Assembly: GCF_003073045.1 (NCBI RefSeq)
Contig: NC_037592.1
Coordinates: 9,762,007-9,826,006 of the forward strand
Direction of reading: 5' to 3'
Source: Pomacea canaliculata
Lineage: Eukaryota; Mollusca; Gastropoda; Architaenioglossa; Ampullariidae
Length of the DNA stretch: 64,000 bases
The notes beneath the pieces were generated by a model that saw nothing but the letters and a program-made list of their open reading frames with translations, searched no databases and had not been told where the DNA came from. Position 1 is the first letter of the stretch. Each line of letters starts with the position of its first letter. The position numbers and the translations under genes are program-made. This document shows, piece by piece, positions 46,801-57,500 of the stretch.

Positions 46801-47811
46801 ATATTTTCATTTGCTTGGTGAAATAAGCATTAATGATCGTTGGATTTGTTTTATAGATTTGATTGTTACAGATCTCTAGTTACCATTTTAATGATAACAA
46901 GAGGCTAGTCATCAAAAGTAGAGTTTGGGACAATTAATAGGAATTAGTGTTGTTTCTTGTTGCTTGTTTTGTGATTGAATTTCTTGAGTACTTTTTATTC
47001 CATTTACATTCTATTAAACTACCAGTTACTTCTCGGAGAAGTTAATGTTAACTGAATTGTTTTCAATATGCAAGTCATTTTCTTGAGAAGACATGAAATA
47101 ACCACACATTTGCAGGTTCTGCCCAAGACTACACCTCAGCAGGATGGTAATCAAGCAATGGCACTGACCCCATCCAACAGCATGGTCCAGTCCCTGAAAG
47201 ATCCAGTGACAGTGAAAGTCATGGTCAGCAAAGCTAATGGAGATCAAAAGCCGTTAACAGTTGGTTCGTTTACTGAGCAGCAGCATGATGAAACTGGCAA
47301 CAAAGCTAGCAGTCTGTTCCCTTCTTCACTAAGTGACTCAGTGTTAGTTCATTCCTCATTTCTCAGCCACTTGGATAGTGACATGCAAACTCATGTTGAG
47401 GGGAAGCAGAGCTCCAAAGCCACTTCTGACACAGTTGTCAGTATAACCTTTGATCAGTCATCAAGGGAGCGGAGAAATGCAGTTGGGGCACAGACTGGTG
47501 TTGGTCATTTGCAAAGAACCACTTTGGGCAGCAACACTTATGTAGCTGAATCACTTTCAGCTGGAACTTCAGTTTCCACACTAGGTGCTCCCTTGGTGAA
47601 TTTGATAAATGGTGCACCATCTGAGGCTGTAACTAAAAGCATGGAGCAAACACTTAACAGTGATGCTACAGTAGTCAGTGGCACCACAGGTGGTCAAGAA
47701 CTTGAGGAGGTCAGCAGCAAGAACTCAAATGTTAGTGGTGACATTCTGATGGAGAAAGAACAGGCAGCTCTTAACCTTCTAACACTCGCAAATCAATTTC
47801 ATTTGAACTGA
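22842..47811 (+). CDS. BRD10: BRD10 (KIAA2026)-type bromodomain protein
   Basis: Eighteen exons: 22842-23253, 24366-24534, 25081-25151, 25672-25886, 25941-26021, 26604-26764, 27672-27826, 29405-29496, 32367-32567, 35138-36273, 36477-36606, 36894-37000, 39165-39332, 40028-41019, 41780-42201, 42434-44387, 45640-46734, 47116-47811. About 2,752 residues if one base is restored in each of exons 10 and 14. The bromodomain (about 94-190) has the WPF shelf (109-111) and the acetyl-lysine-binding Asn (N168, CYRYNG). Later blocks follow vertebrate KIAA2026: FELERCL.MP, IMTSLLS, the IWILKCLCD region, HFPQFCGADLRIY, and ELQPWESKLV. The C-terminal 1,500 residues are Ser/Thr/Val/Gln-rich and probably disordered. 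The family is presumed nuclear; its molecular role is poorly known. Uncertain: a 54-base intron (25887-25940) and the end of exon 12. Confidence 0.85.
24733..24794. other. Perfect inverted repeat, 28-bp arms
   Basis: Arms at 24733-24760 and 24767-24794 are perfect complements over 28 bases around the 6-base spacer ACTGGA. It lies in the BRD10 intron after exon 2, just past a TTGCCCCTGGG..AATAAAG block that resembles a mollusc LINE 3' end. It could be a recent fold-back insertion, a hairpin RNA or a copying artefact. Confidence 0.9.
26062..26279 (+). mobile_element. Full-length tRNA-derived SINE with 12-bp TSD
   Basis: A 194-bp element (26074-26267) between direct repeats TATAATGCTGCT (26062-26073 and 26268-26279). 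It begins GAGCGGTCCGGTGGCGC with an A box TGGCGCAACGG (26085-26095) and a weak B box near 26134-26145, and ends GGTGTAAAACACCAATTCCC. Head and tail recall a SINE type I associate with snail genomes. It sits in the BRD10 intron after exon 5; an open frame reads into it from that exon, but the GTGAGT donor at 26022 removes it. Confidence 0.9.
28090..28990 (+). mobile_element. Degraded LINE reverse-transcriptase remnant
   Basis: The RT catalytic motif is legible as GYADDIV (28152-28172). It is followed, across frame breaks, by LTYLGS-like, KANQAFAMLKEIWKSKV, and VLLCGSEC blocks and a RRWKLLGHF-like block near 28680-28700. The end reads VDALYTTFGTKR. This is the C-terminal half of a non-LTR ORF2 with many stops. 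It lies in the BRD10 intron between exons 7 and 8. Boundaries are approximate. Confidence 0.75.
29855..31100 (-). mobile_element. Decayed copy of repeat-associated protein, unknown class
   Basis: Reading the minus strand from about 31000 down to 29860 across several stops and frame changes gives, in order: ELNDLVCDL, LEQWNLLEDATI, CSDNEGLINALEITHD, EWRLFVDFLKLNLKAVL, ANAVHMKETYELLNSI, LQLGYTKY, PLHIKLGLMKIFVKAMD, NVWAENYKQQLEEML, LKIHFLHSHLDSF, SDEHGEHFHQDI, MEKRYQGK and MLADYCWTL. The same block order recurs in many uncharacterised multi-copy proteins of cnidarians, arthropods and molluscs that I know as repeat-like. I cannot name its transposon class. It lies within the BRD10 intron between exons 8 and 9. 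Confidence 0.7.
31215..31481 (-). mobile_element. LINE 3' end, minus strand
   Basis: The minus strand encodes TWKKTIESEAKVVKTWAQL and, with a frame change, the usual C-terminal end of an ORF2 (KTWAQLK..AQN..), then runs into a tail of ACTAA-type repeats (plus: TTTAGTTTAGTTTATTCC). Its last 39 bases (31220-31258) recur exactly at 32030-32068. GCTCCTTTGAGGAGC in this tail can form a small hairpin. Confidence 0.65.
31634..31798. mobile_element. hAT-type MITE, 165 bp
   Basis: Terminal inverted repeats CAGTGGTTCTTAACC / GGTTAAGAACCACTG are perfect over 15 bp. Perfect 8-bp target duplications ATATAGCA flank it (31626-31633 and 31799-31806). The TIR differs from that of the MITE at 5988 by only two bases, so both were probably moved by the same hAT transposase, though the bodies differ. 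It lies in the BRD10 intron between exons 8 and 9. Confidence 0.92.
32030..32068 (-). repeat. Second copy of 39-bp LINE tail
   Basis: Exact 39-base direct repeat of 31220-31258 (starts TTAGTTTATTCCTTGTTGCT). It is best read as a strongly 5'-truncated second insertion of the same minus-strand LINE. No clear target duplication was found. Confidence 0.8.
32609..33420 (-). mobile_element. LINE ORF2 fragment with RT N-terminal half
   Basis: Minus-strand frames read HRMAEEVEQAARQ, YEITRILSGRKN, HWAEHFEEILNRPP and then GKAVGPDSIPAEALK, SDWKLGYLLKLKQK and LNRIILVRLKNALDKKLR, the RT 'GPD.IP.E.LK' and 'W..G....L.KK' blocks of endonuclease-type LINEs. A piece between KQK and KVLNRI is missing and a frame break occurs near 32950. 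It starts about 40 bases after BRD10 exon 9. Confidence 0.8.
33420..35020 (+). mobile_element. Second LINE type (L1/Tx1-like) C-terminal remnant
   Basis: Plus-strand fragments read KGGLGVPYMSPFILALKLLWIKK near 33490-33570 and a CX2CX8HX4C zinc-knuckle block CPFCNQEKETMEHIVLKC at 34231-34284, both typical of the C-terminal region of Tx1/L1-type ORF2 proteins. The 3' end carries AATAAAG and an A-rich tail near 34985-35010. Stops are frequent, so it is dead. It is opposite in strand to, and a different family from, the adjoining LINE at 32609-33420. It lies in the BRD10 intron before exon 10. Confidence 0.7.
37001..39164 (+). other. BRD10 intron after exon 12
   Basis: Gene-free except that exon 12 could be read through to a stop at 37066-37068. 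Otherwise AT-rich with (ATT)n-like sequence at about 39095-39150 next to the exon 13 acceptor. No bounded transposon seen. Confidence 0.5.
41020..41779 (+). other. BRD10 intron after exon 14
   Basis: AT-rich intron between a GTATGC donor and a TATCTTCAG acceptor. The open frame starting at 41636 runs into exon 15 but its first part shows no conserved content, so it is treated as intron. Confidence 0.6.
44880..45265 (-). mobile_element. LINE ORF2 C-terminal fragment
   Basis: The minus strand reads AIRFTTKYKLYKSLVV, then LRSLLQISYREHRTNDF and FGHVTQHDTF, the 'IR..TK..LYKSLV', 'CLR.LL.ISY.EHKTND.V' and 'WFGHVTRHD' blocks of a common endonuclease-type LINE. It belongs to the same family as the remnant at 48600-49680. 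It sits in the BRD10 intron between exons 16 and 17. Confidence 0.75.
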
Positions 47812-48218
47812 GATAGTACTGTTTGGAGAAGACTGCTGGGGAGAGGGTGGGCATTAAATTCTGTATGTCTCTTAAACTTTCATACCTCGATTGTATTTGG
47901 TGTTTGTGTTTTGTTTGCAAGTTCGGTTTCCAAATAGTACGTATTTTGTTCCTCCTTACATTCTCTCTCTTTCACACACATATACTTAGTCGCTGCATTT
48001 GTGAAACAGAATTTTGTCTGTATTGGTAGAATGCCGGTTGTATCTTGCATAATGAAAAGTGCAGTGCTTGAAAAATTGAGGGTGCTAGGAGCTTGCTCAT
48101 TGTGCTGTGTTACGTTAAGCCACCTTTCTCCTCCCAGTCACTTATTTTTCCAACCACATTTTTGCTTTCTTTCTGGTACAATTAATAGGGGATGAATGAT
48201 AGATGCAAAGTATTAATA
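47812..48218 (+). other. BRD10 proximal 3' UTR
   Basis: Sequence from the stop codon to the left end of the TIR element at 48219. It has an ATTAAA near 47855 but no clear strong poly(A) signal, so the 3' UTR may continue through or beyond the transposon. Confidence 0.5.
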
Positions 48219-50587
48219 CAGTAAAACCTCCCTATTAAGATTCCTAAAATCCATGAATATCAGGTCATAACTAAGAAGGGTGGTAGTTGGGAAATCAACC
48301 AATCTGATTTAATTTTAAAACTTCAAGCATGTATATATTCATTTATTTAAATGTTAAAAGCATTTAAAAACCCTATCATAATATCAATTTGACTTTTGAT
48401 TTTAGAACAATGTGGTCTCTGCCATTTTCACTTTCGCGTGGTCATACCGACTTATTCTGCCATTGTGCTTCACTGAAAATTTATGGGGAAACTAACTCTC
48501 CAGGTAAGCACAATCAATACACAAGTGCTGTGGTAGACAATGACAATCTTTTTAAGTACACCAAAAGTCAAATCTTCATTTTCTTCTCATCTAACTGTTG
48601 CAGAAAGTATTAGTCATAGGGGGGACATGCTGGGCACAGTAGAGGTGAATTTATGCCAGTGGGGCCAGTCTTGCACCTACATGAGAAGCTCCTTCAATGG
48701 ACAGTCCATCCACTGCTTCATGTTAGACACCCAGCTTTGTTGTTGTTGTTTTGCTTACCACAGTGTTGACACTTTCAACATACCCTTGGAGAACTGTCTT
48801 CATCAGCAATGTATCACGTTGGACCACATGACTCAACTACACCAACTTCTGCCGCTTGACAATAGAGAGCAGAGGCTTTTGGGGACTCGACAACAGATGA
48901 CCAGGCTGCAGACAAAGTCATTTGTCTTCTGCTTCCTGTAGGAGATCTGAAGGAGTTTGAACACCTGGATCCATCACTTCAAATCTGCGAGCGAGGTCCA
49001 CGTCTCAGCCATACAGCATGATAGACATAGCAAGAGACTTGTAAAGCTAAAATTTGGTGCAGAAGCTGACACTTTTGCTTAGCCTGGCCATTGCCACTGT
49101 TGCTGCCATGATCCTGAGACAAATATCCACCCAGGTACTTGAAGGACCTTCTCCAGCTGTACCCCTTTCATCTGGATCTCTGCTTTGCTGGATCTGGTAG
49201 TGTTCGCCATGTTTTTTGCTCTTGTCTATGCTGATCTCTATCGCATACATGTTTGCATGGGGAGTTTGTCACTAAGGGTCTTTTACTCGCTTTTGCTGCC
49301 ACCAAAAGATTGATGTCTGCAAAGTGGAGGTTACCGAGTGGCCTCTTCCCAGTACTAGAGATGTAATGGTGATTTTCTGCAGGTAAATGTTAAATAACAT
49401 TGGTGATAGAGGACATCCCTGACTCACACCTACTGTTATGGAAAAGAGCTTAGGAGTATTGAACTCTTAGAGTCATTCAGCACCTTGATGGTGGGGATAA
49501 GACCTTCCTCTGTAGTACATTCTATAGCCCCTTGTGCCACACTATATCAAAAGCATTTTTGAAGTCGATAAAGTTATGGTAAGAGGTCCTTGCCATGCTG
49601 CAGGTACTTTCCAACGAGAACTTGGCTGTTGAAGATTTCTTCAACAAAAGTAAAATTGACCCATGCTAAAAAATGTCCGAGCAGTGAGCTGTTTTATATT
49701 AACCATAGGTCTGCATAGATATTTAATAAGAACCTCCAAACTTAAGAATAATGAAAACAAAGACTTTTAAAAAAATAGAATTTTTAAAAAATCATGTTTA
49801 TGCACCATTGTGAGATTTGTTCTCTGAATGTGTATTTCTAAGTGGCTATTTTTGTTTAATGACATAGTGACCGAAGTTGTTCAAATAACTCGTGGGTCTG
49901 TTGGTTATATTTGACATTCATAGCTATTCATGTCACTGGTGATCAATTCGTCTTTTGGGCCTGAATCAATGACACTTTCAGTGTTGGAGTGATGTATCCT
50001 TATTTTGGATAATATGGTCATAGTAAAGTCAATTTGAATAAGGTGAGTGGTAGATATGACTAGAGCAACATGGTTTGGATTGAAATGACTGGAGAACCAA
50101 TGAATAGTCTCTTGAAATATTCTAAATTTATTTTATATTATTTTTCCGGAAAGTCGTCCCATTTGGCAAACACGAGGCCAAAAGCAGTCTATTTTGAAAA
50201 GTACTTCATATTTTTCAGCAGGCAACTTTTGTTTAAAGAAAGGTCATAAAGGAGCACAAACTGTCAGTCATAAGTCATGTTGAAGAGATAGTCGTAAGAT
50301 ACTACATTTATAAAAGCAAAATACATTTATGAACAAGGGATGTGTATAGGTGGATTGCTGTGTGCCAAGACCAATGCTTAGCCTCTTGCAAAGTTCTGCG
50401 CTGCTAGTCTCGCGAGACTAAACAAAGAATGTGACTAAACCGAAGCTTTGTAGTATCACGCTCATTTTAGTAAACTGGAAAAAATTGTCTGCCAGCAGTC
50501 CAGTAATGCAAGTTCGTGGTGAAACGTTTTGAGTTGTTTCTAAGAAGGGGTCATAATACTGAAGGTCTTAATAAGGAGGTTTTACTG
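48219..50587. mobile_element. TIR element of pogo/Tc1 type, 2.37 kb, TA duplication
   Basis: Terminal inverted repeats of 22 bp with one mismatch: CAGTAAAACCTCCCTATTAA.. at 48219-48240 and its complement at 50566-50587. TA dinucleotides flank both ends (48217-48218, 50588-50589), as expected for Tc1/mariner/pogo insertion. I found no legible transposase inside; the body contains a LINE fragment (about 48600-49680) and a palindrome with TCTCGCGAGA. It is probably a decayed or non-autonomous element that later received a LINE insertion. Confidence 0.8.
48600..49680 (-). mobile_element. LINE RT-to-C-terminus fragment nested in TIR element
   Basis: Minus-strand translation near 49380-49440 gives VGVSQGCPLSPMLFNIYL, the RT 'GVRQGC.LSP.LFN' block. 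Further blocks at 48900-49080 resemble SLAMSIMLYGCETW and LLQISY.KQKTNDFV, and 48650-48800 gives SHVVQ.DTLLMKTVLQG. The order is right for one ORF2 but stops and frame breaks are many. Same family as 44880-45265. Confidence 0.75.
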
Positions 50588-51894
50588 TACAAGGAAAATA
50601 TGTCGTAAGAGCTTGGTTCACTTAAATTTGTGTTTCAGATTACCATTATTGTGTTTAGAGAAAATGGTAATGCATAAATCTGGAATGTAAAACATTCTAA
50701 TATATGTATAAGACAGCAGGATTAGCCAATGCACTTTGTGTAGATTTGTGTGAATGTTCATTGGACTGCATTGCCAGATTTCTACCCTATTTCATATTTC
50801 TGGGATTCATGTCTTTACATAGTCGGAAATCCATTTATTATATCAATTTCAAAAGATGTAATTGACATGAAATGTCTTAACACAAACTCCATATTACTCT
50901 TGATGCTTGTTGTGAGAGATGAAGTTCTGTAGCATGACTGAGAAAAATATTATACATTATCAGCCAGATTGTGTGTACGTTTGACCCTGTGATTGGTCGG
51001 GGAGAGAGCAGAATGCATAGGGGAGTGACATCATTAGATTGTTAAATAATCCATTGCACTTTTTTCCTCATGTCTTTTGAAGCAGATTAGCAATGTTATG
51101 TGTATATATTTTTTTTTTTTTTAAAAAAAGGCTCAACATTTACTGATTTACTATGATTGATTGCGATACACTTATGACTAGTTACGTTTAAATCTGAAAT
51201 CCATGCCTTTAAAAGTGGTGTAGTTTAAATAGTATGTATGCTACATTTAGAATTCATTGACCATTGTGCTTTGCATTAAGAGCCTTTGTTACTGTTTGTT
51301 GTTTTACTTAATTTTTTTCTTATGACATTACCCCACCCCCCCCAATCACTTTCTGAGAAAGGAAGCAGAAACGTTTTATTATTCTCTGTAGAATCTGGGG
51401 CTTATAATCCCTGTAAGAGAATAAGAACAGAATGTTGTAGGCAAGTCAACTGGCAATGTTTCTTTTGGTTTATATTCATTCAGATAAGTGTGAAATACTA
51501 TCTAGCACTCATTATAGATCTTTCACCTTCTGGGGGGAAAATATCAAGCGGCAGTTTACATTTTGTAAATAATAATGAAAATAAATTATTTCACCAGATT
51601 ATTTGTCTATTTTACACTTTTTGAAACTTTGTATGTTTTCTTTAGTAAATGATTTTAGGTGAAAATGTTTCGGAAGATTAGATTAGCAAAGGTCTGACAC
51701 CATTTTCTCAGTATGTTAACTTTTCAACAGTAAGCTAAACAGGAAAATGTTATCACCAATTCATGTCAGTGCACTTCTAGTTCAAAACCAAGCTGTTAGA
51801 ATCTGCCAAATAACTAAATATCAACTTTTAATCATGCTTTTTATCCATTAAAGCATAAACTATGCACACACAAATGAGTGCATCTATAAACAAG
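50588..51894. other. Gene-free stretch, BRD10 distal 3' side
   Basis: AT-rich, with a T/A run at about 51107-51128. It contains AATAAA at about 51580 on the plus strand. No gene or bounded repeat seen. It may be part of a long BRD10 3' UTR ending at the poly(A) palindrome at 51895. Confidence 0.4.
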
Positions 51895-51912
51895 GAATAA
51901 AGTTCTTTATTC
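51895..51912. terminator. Palindromic double poly(A) signal
   Basis: GAATAAAG TT CTTTATTC: an 8-bp inverted repeat with a 2-base centre that places AATAAA on the plus strand (51896-51901) and on the minus strand (51906-51911). It lies between convergent BRD10 and RIC3 and could serve as the shared 3' end for both. Use is inferred; a RIC3 3' UTR of about 2.6 kb would follow. Confidence 0.5.
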
Positions 51913-54556
51913 GTGAACTAAAAATCTGTATATATGACATCAAGAATTTTAGACCCTTGATACAACAACTTTCATGGCAAAAGTCACCAGTGAAGTCAGA
52001 TTATGCAGTTTTGTACACATTTAACCATATGTAATGACTGTAAAAACAGATGTGGCACAACAACTACATGGCTACCATCTATTTTTTAAGTATATTTTAG
52101 CTGATGACTAAAATACCAGATGTTAATATGAAGACTTGGTTGCTTGGATTAAGTAACTTAAGATGCCTACAGCGCAACCCAACAGTAAGATAAAGTAAAA
52201 TGTGACTTCTTGTAACCAATTTTTCAGCTCCTAATTTAAAATATTTTGACAGAGGATTACAGTGAACATTCAGGAACTACCAAGCATGCAGAAAATAAAC
52301 AATTGTTCAGATGAGATATACAATCAAATCAAGTCTGAACCAGGTTTATGTTAGGTATTGTTGAAATTACCATAACAATGCCCTTCTCATTTCTGGATGT
52401 CACTGATGTCAAACTATTGGTCAAAACCATGCTGGACAAAATGTAACATTAGACACAATTTTTAATCAGGTAGCTGTGCACTAAATGTGACTGTTTGAAT
52501 GGCATGTCTGTCAGCAGTTAAAGCCTGTCTACAAACCTATGTTGTTAGCACACGACAGGAGTACATTATGCTGGACACAAGAACACGTCCTGTGAGGCAG
52601 GTAGTGAAGGCAGAAAACAGCTATAGCAACTGAAACATTGTGAGATACCTCACTTAGGAAATACAACTAGCACAGATAAATCAAGATTTTAAAAACATGA
52701 ACAGTAAATCTGAACATCATTAAATAAATACAAACATAAATGAATAAAGTTAAAAGGTAAAGATTACACAGCCTACTGGTCATATGGGCAATGAACTGTA
52801 AGTGGGTCTCTGTGTCCAAGGCAAGGCATGTAAGTCTGTAGATGTTAACTGGTATTTTATGCTCCTAAGTTTAATGCTAGAGCACATCGATCACAAAGAT
52901 TGGATAATAAAATTATTCCTTTAGGTTTCTCCCCCTAGAAATAAAAACACGCATAAAGCAAAATCCAAAAGTGCCATGTCTGCAAAGCTCCAGCAAAAAC
53001 ATTTTAAAAAATGTTAAAAGCTGCACTAAATGGATAATGCAGCAAATCTCCAACACACAAGAATTTTTTTTTTTGGAGTGACCGCAAGTCAAACTATTAC
53101 TAAAGAATAACAAGATAAAATAACCTACTTGCATGCACTCCACCTTACATAATGTCCAAGACATTAAAATAAAACTGCCATTCTGAGCATACAAAAAAGG
53201 ACAGCAATTCTGCTATAGATTATGCAAGAACTACACTGCAATTTTCTTAAGACCTTAGGCTTCGATGAGCTACAACACCTTTAAAAAAGACCACCAGTAT
53301 ATAACAATATTAAGTTATTTAGACGCTACATTGAAATTTAAATCTTGGTGTGGAACATTATCAACTTTACTCAGTCCTGCAATGAAGAATGTTAACATTT
53401 ACTGACCAGATAAATCCATCAAATTTTTGTTCATGCAACAAATCTTAATGAGAAGGGTATTTTTTAAAATGGGCGTCCATCTCTGGAAGAATGCGCAATA
53501 ATATGCACGAATGTGTAAATACATCAAACACTCTTAATATCTCTTAAGATCAAAGTCTCTAATTCCTTAACTTGTGTATGGGTTACGTTCTTGATTGGTT
53601 GGTTGTGTTTTACGCCATGGGTTACGTTCTTGAACTGTACTGCCTAAATAACAGTTTATGTTTTGGACATGTAACACAAAGTTGAATAAATTACAGCTCT
53701 ACAATATCCAGTTGTTTACAAAAATTTTTGCATTTGAGATTTTATAGCTTATACATATGAGGTCATAAGTTGCATTTCATGACATAAGTAGCAAAACTTA
53801 GTACAAAGTATAGGAAGTATATTCACAGAATGGAATAAAGAAGCTAACAAAAGTAGCAAATAAACAAAAGCTAGGTCTTATTGCCATCAAATTAATACTC
53901 CCAATTGATATAAGGACAGAAGCCAGTATAAAACACACACAAACAGCCATACGAAAAATCTTATCCTTCAAGCTGTTAAAGAACAGACCAAGAAAAACTT
54001 AAGAAATCAGCAATATCATAAAAATCTATAAAAGAAAAGAAATAATGAAAGCCACCTGATTATTTTTAAATACAACAACAAAGAACATTAACAGGTAAGA
54101 TTAAAAAAAATCATAAAATGTTAAAATGTGCTAATAAGAAATGCAGCAAGCACAAAACTAATAAAAAGCGCAAAACAAAATTTTTAAGCAAGTGAAACAA
54201 GAGTTCCTTCGAGCAGTACACAAAGTAGTATGAATTCAAGAACATGGATGTACACCATTATGCAGCTTTTTTTCCAAGCTCACGTGGCTTTGAACCATGC
54301 ACAAGTCAAGGAAATATTGTCTATGCTGAAGCAAAATTACTGTTACTTTTTTTTTTTTTGCAAATGTAGTCTGGAAAATACTTAAGTTTCACTTTTGACG
54401 TATAAAACTCTTCTCTCTATTTCAACAGCGTCATTTTTCACAGAAGATGAAAGGCAAAAATCACTATTGTGTTTAAATATGCTCGTATTGCACAGATCTG
54501 TAAAGTGAAATGAAACCAAAGTGTTTATCCCTGAAGCTCAGATGAGCAGATGCAAA
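51913..54556 (-). other. RIC3 3' side, no coding seen
   Basis: Region between the poly(A) palindrome and the RIC3 stop codon, probably largely the RIC3 3' UTR. AT-rich with scattered open frames that show no conserved content. It contains the 22-bp retroposon stub with 17-bp duplications at 53578-53633. Confidence 0.5.
53578..53633 (-). mobile_element. 22-bp retroposon stub between 17-bp TSDs
   Basis: Exact 17-base direct repeats ATGGGTTACGTTCTTGA (53578-53594 and 53617-53633) enclose 22 bases that read GGCGTAAAACACAACCAACC.. on the minus strand. This resembles the 3' tail of the SINE at 26074 (GGTGTAAAACACCAA). The whole looks like an extremely 5'-truncated SINE insertion that still made a full target duplication. 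Confidence 0.8.
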
Positions 54557-57500
54557 TTAGTCTTCTTCCACCTTGTCAATTTTTCGCTGACGTAGGCTTG
54601 TGTTGGCTTCTTCTGCTACAGGCTCCTCCAAAATGACTTTCTCTATTACTGCGCCATTCTTACCCAGCTCTGCAAGTTCCTCCTCTAACGGAGATGGTGG
54701 TTCAGTGTCAATGCTGCATGTGCTGGTGTCTACCTCTTGACTCTTGACAAACTCGTAACTCTCTGTCTCAGGACTTAAGTCACCAAAGGTTTTATTCTGT
54801 ACAAACACCAACACAAGAAACACAAATGTAAACTCGATTCTTTTCAAATTATAAAAAATATAATGACTTAAGAACATACATTCACACACCTCCATGTACA
54901 CTGAAAGTAAGTATACATCTAAGTGTATGCAAACATATGCAAATCCCTTCCTTACCAAGCTTTGTTCATTTTTCAAATCATTCTCTTGCTCATCTACCAG
55001 TGATCCTAAAGTCTCCACAGCAGAAGAGCCCTCGCTGGATTCTCTGACAGTGCCATTATCATTGATAATATTGGAGTCTTCTTCATTCAGCACTGCAGAG
55101 TTCATACGGGACTGCATCAGCTGCATTGCTTGAAGGATGCGAGTCATTTGTGCTTCGGTCTCCTCAAGGCGTTTCTGAAGAGCTTGCATCTCACCCTCCG
55201 CTGATAAAGTGAGAGTTTTAAATAAGTTTGGTAGAAAATAATATTATATAATTTTAACTTTTTTTGATGTTAACTCACCATAAGGATGTTTTTTGTTAAT
55301 ATTTGACCCACCTAAAGCCTTTCATTCTCCTCAATATATTTTTTAATAGTGCTTTAATGTAGCTCTGTGAAAGAAATGAACTGGTGAAACAATATGAGTC
55401 ATTTAAGTCAATCTAACATTACAAAAATTTGGTGTGATCTACGATCAATTATTCATACACACAATAACTGTCTGCAAGCAAAAAGAAGATATGAATTACA
55501 CTACTTTGCACAAGTCACTTTTCACCTATTTATGCATCTGCTCTTATTTTTTTCTGCACTACAATCACTCACAAACATTTCGGTCATCCATCTTTAACAG
55601 CAAGTCCTCCAGCTCCTTTTCTTGTCGTTTCCGCTGCAGAAACTGCTGCACTTCTCCTGGATCTCCCTTCATGTCTTGGGGAAAACCAAGTCGATCTGAC
55701 GTCCATTCTGCACTTTCATTCTCCGGGTAACGCGACTTGCTGGATGATTCTTCATACTTTCCACGTTTGTTGAAAACCTGATGCAGGCACATGATATGTT
55801 TATTTTTAAAAGACAAAAAAATATTAAAGCAGTTGAACAAATCTGTCAGAAATATGTTCTGCAGCAGGATATGATTAAGGTTTTTGTATTAAGCTGATTT
55901 GTGAATGTAACATTTTAGTGCTTAAAACACCATGGTATATAACAATTCATGGATACAATACAGTGCCTTTAGCTTTACTCAAAAAATCCATGCGCTTATC
56001 TCTTTAAGGAGCAATAAGATTTGTGTTATCTAATTTCTGGCCTAAATATATATATATGTCAAGCCTTTTATCTACTTATTTAATCAAGTGTGACCACAGG
56101 AGTGTAGCCTAACTTCCTGGAACCTGATCAATTTGTCACAAATGGTTAAATTTAACAGCTGACAAAATTTTCACTTGGTCAATCCTCAGCAATGAAAAAT
56201 GTGTTACTAAAATATACTTTAAATAAATTTTCAATCTCACCTTAAAAAGTGTATAAACAAGGTAAACACATATGCCAACAGCATACATTGGTAAAACAAT
56301 ACCCATCATTCCTCGACCTGTCCCCTGTGACTGTTGTTTTTGCATCTCAGCTGCAGCACGTAGGCCAGGATGGGGTCCAGGCTGAGCAAAAATATACACA
56401 AGCACATTAAATACACCCATTATCACAACATCAAAAATTAGGTGAAAGTTTGATAAGAACTCTGATTTACATTGCATCTACAGTCCATTCTACACATTAT
56501 AAAAATCCTAGCACAAATGGCCAAAATGTATCGACTCACAAAATAAACAGAAGGCAATTATAACTGATGGCCTCTTTCTAGTCAAAAATCTTTGACTTTA
56601 GTTGATTAATCATAATCATTAATAAACATGTATGTATACATGTATTTAATATATACACATGGAGCATAAAAAGAAGCTAAGAAGAAGTGAAGATAATGCA
56701 TCAGTGAGAGCAGTCTTTTATATAAGTTTGAATGAAAATAATTCCTTCTGTCCTCTACAAGAAGATAACCCAAACAATAAGATTACCCGCATATGCTGGC
56801 GAATATCTTTGGAATCATGAGGAGCAGGCGGAGGAAGTTTATCTCTTGGAGGAACGCCATTTTTCCGAAGATATGGAGGAACACCTGAAAGTACAGATAA
56901 TTATTTATTCTATGATTGGAATATAAGAAATCCATTCATATTTCATGTTAAATCTACACAAGATCAAAAGATACCTATTTTTCAACATGTGTTTTGTGAG
57001 GCAAATACATGAAACAATATTTCACATTTGCTTACTAACCTGGCTCACTAACCCCCAAAGAAATTCTTCAACAATTAAGTAATAAGCCAAAAGGCTACAA
57101 TACCTGGTGCTCGTTATATTAACAGATATATTTTTTATTTGGTAAGGGCCTTAATCTGTCTGTTTATTGAAGACGGTAGGTTTATTTTGGTTTTTCTTCA
57201 GAATAAAAGAACCCCTGTTATTGACTGTGCAAATATCGGGATTATGTCCTTCAGATACTGGAAGAATGAGTACGGGCAAGTTTCATTTTATATAAGCCCC
57301 TCGACGAACTTCCATGAACGTGAATGCAAAATAAACGGTGATCGGTGTGAACCAGCGGTCGACTTTTTCGATTCATCGGGTTAAAGAATGATTGGAAAAG
57401 ACTCGTAATTGTGCCAGCAGACTAATACCTGTGGTGCTACAAGTAGAATGCATGCTGATATTTATTTACCTGGCTCCTCCTTTGGTTCACTGTGTGCACC

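Noticed and set aside
57139..57384. 81-residue plus-strand open frame in RIC3 intron 1
   Set aside because: No recognisable domain, no initiation context of note, antisense to an intron, and length is compatible with chance.
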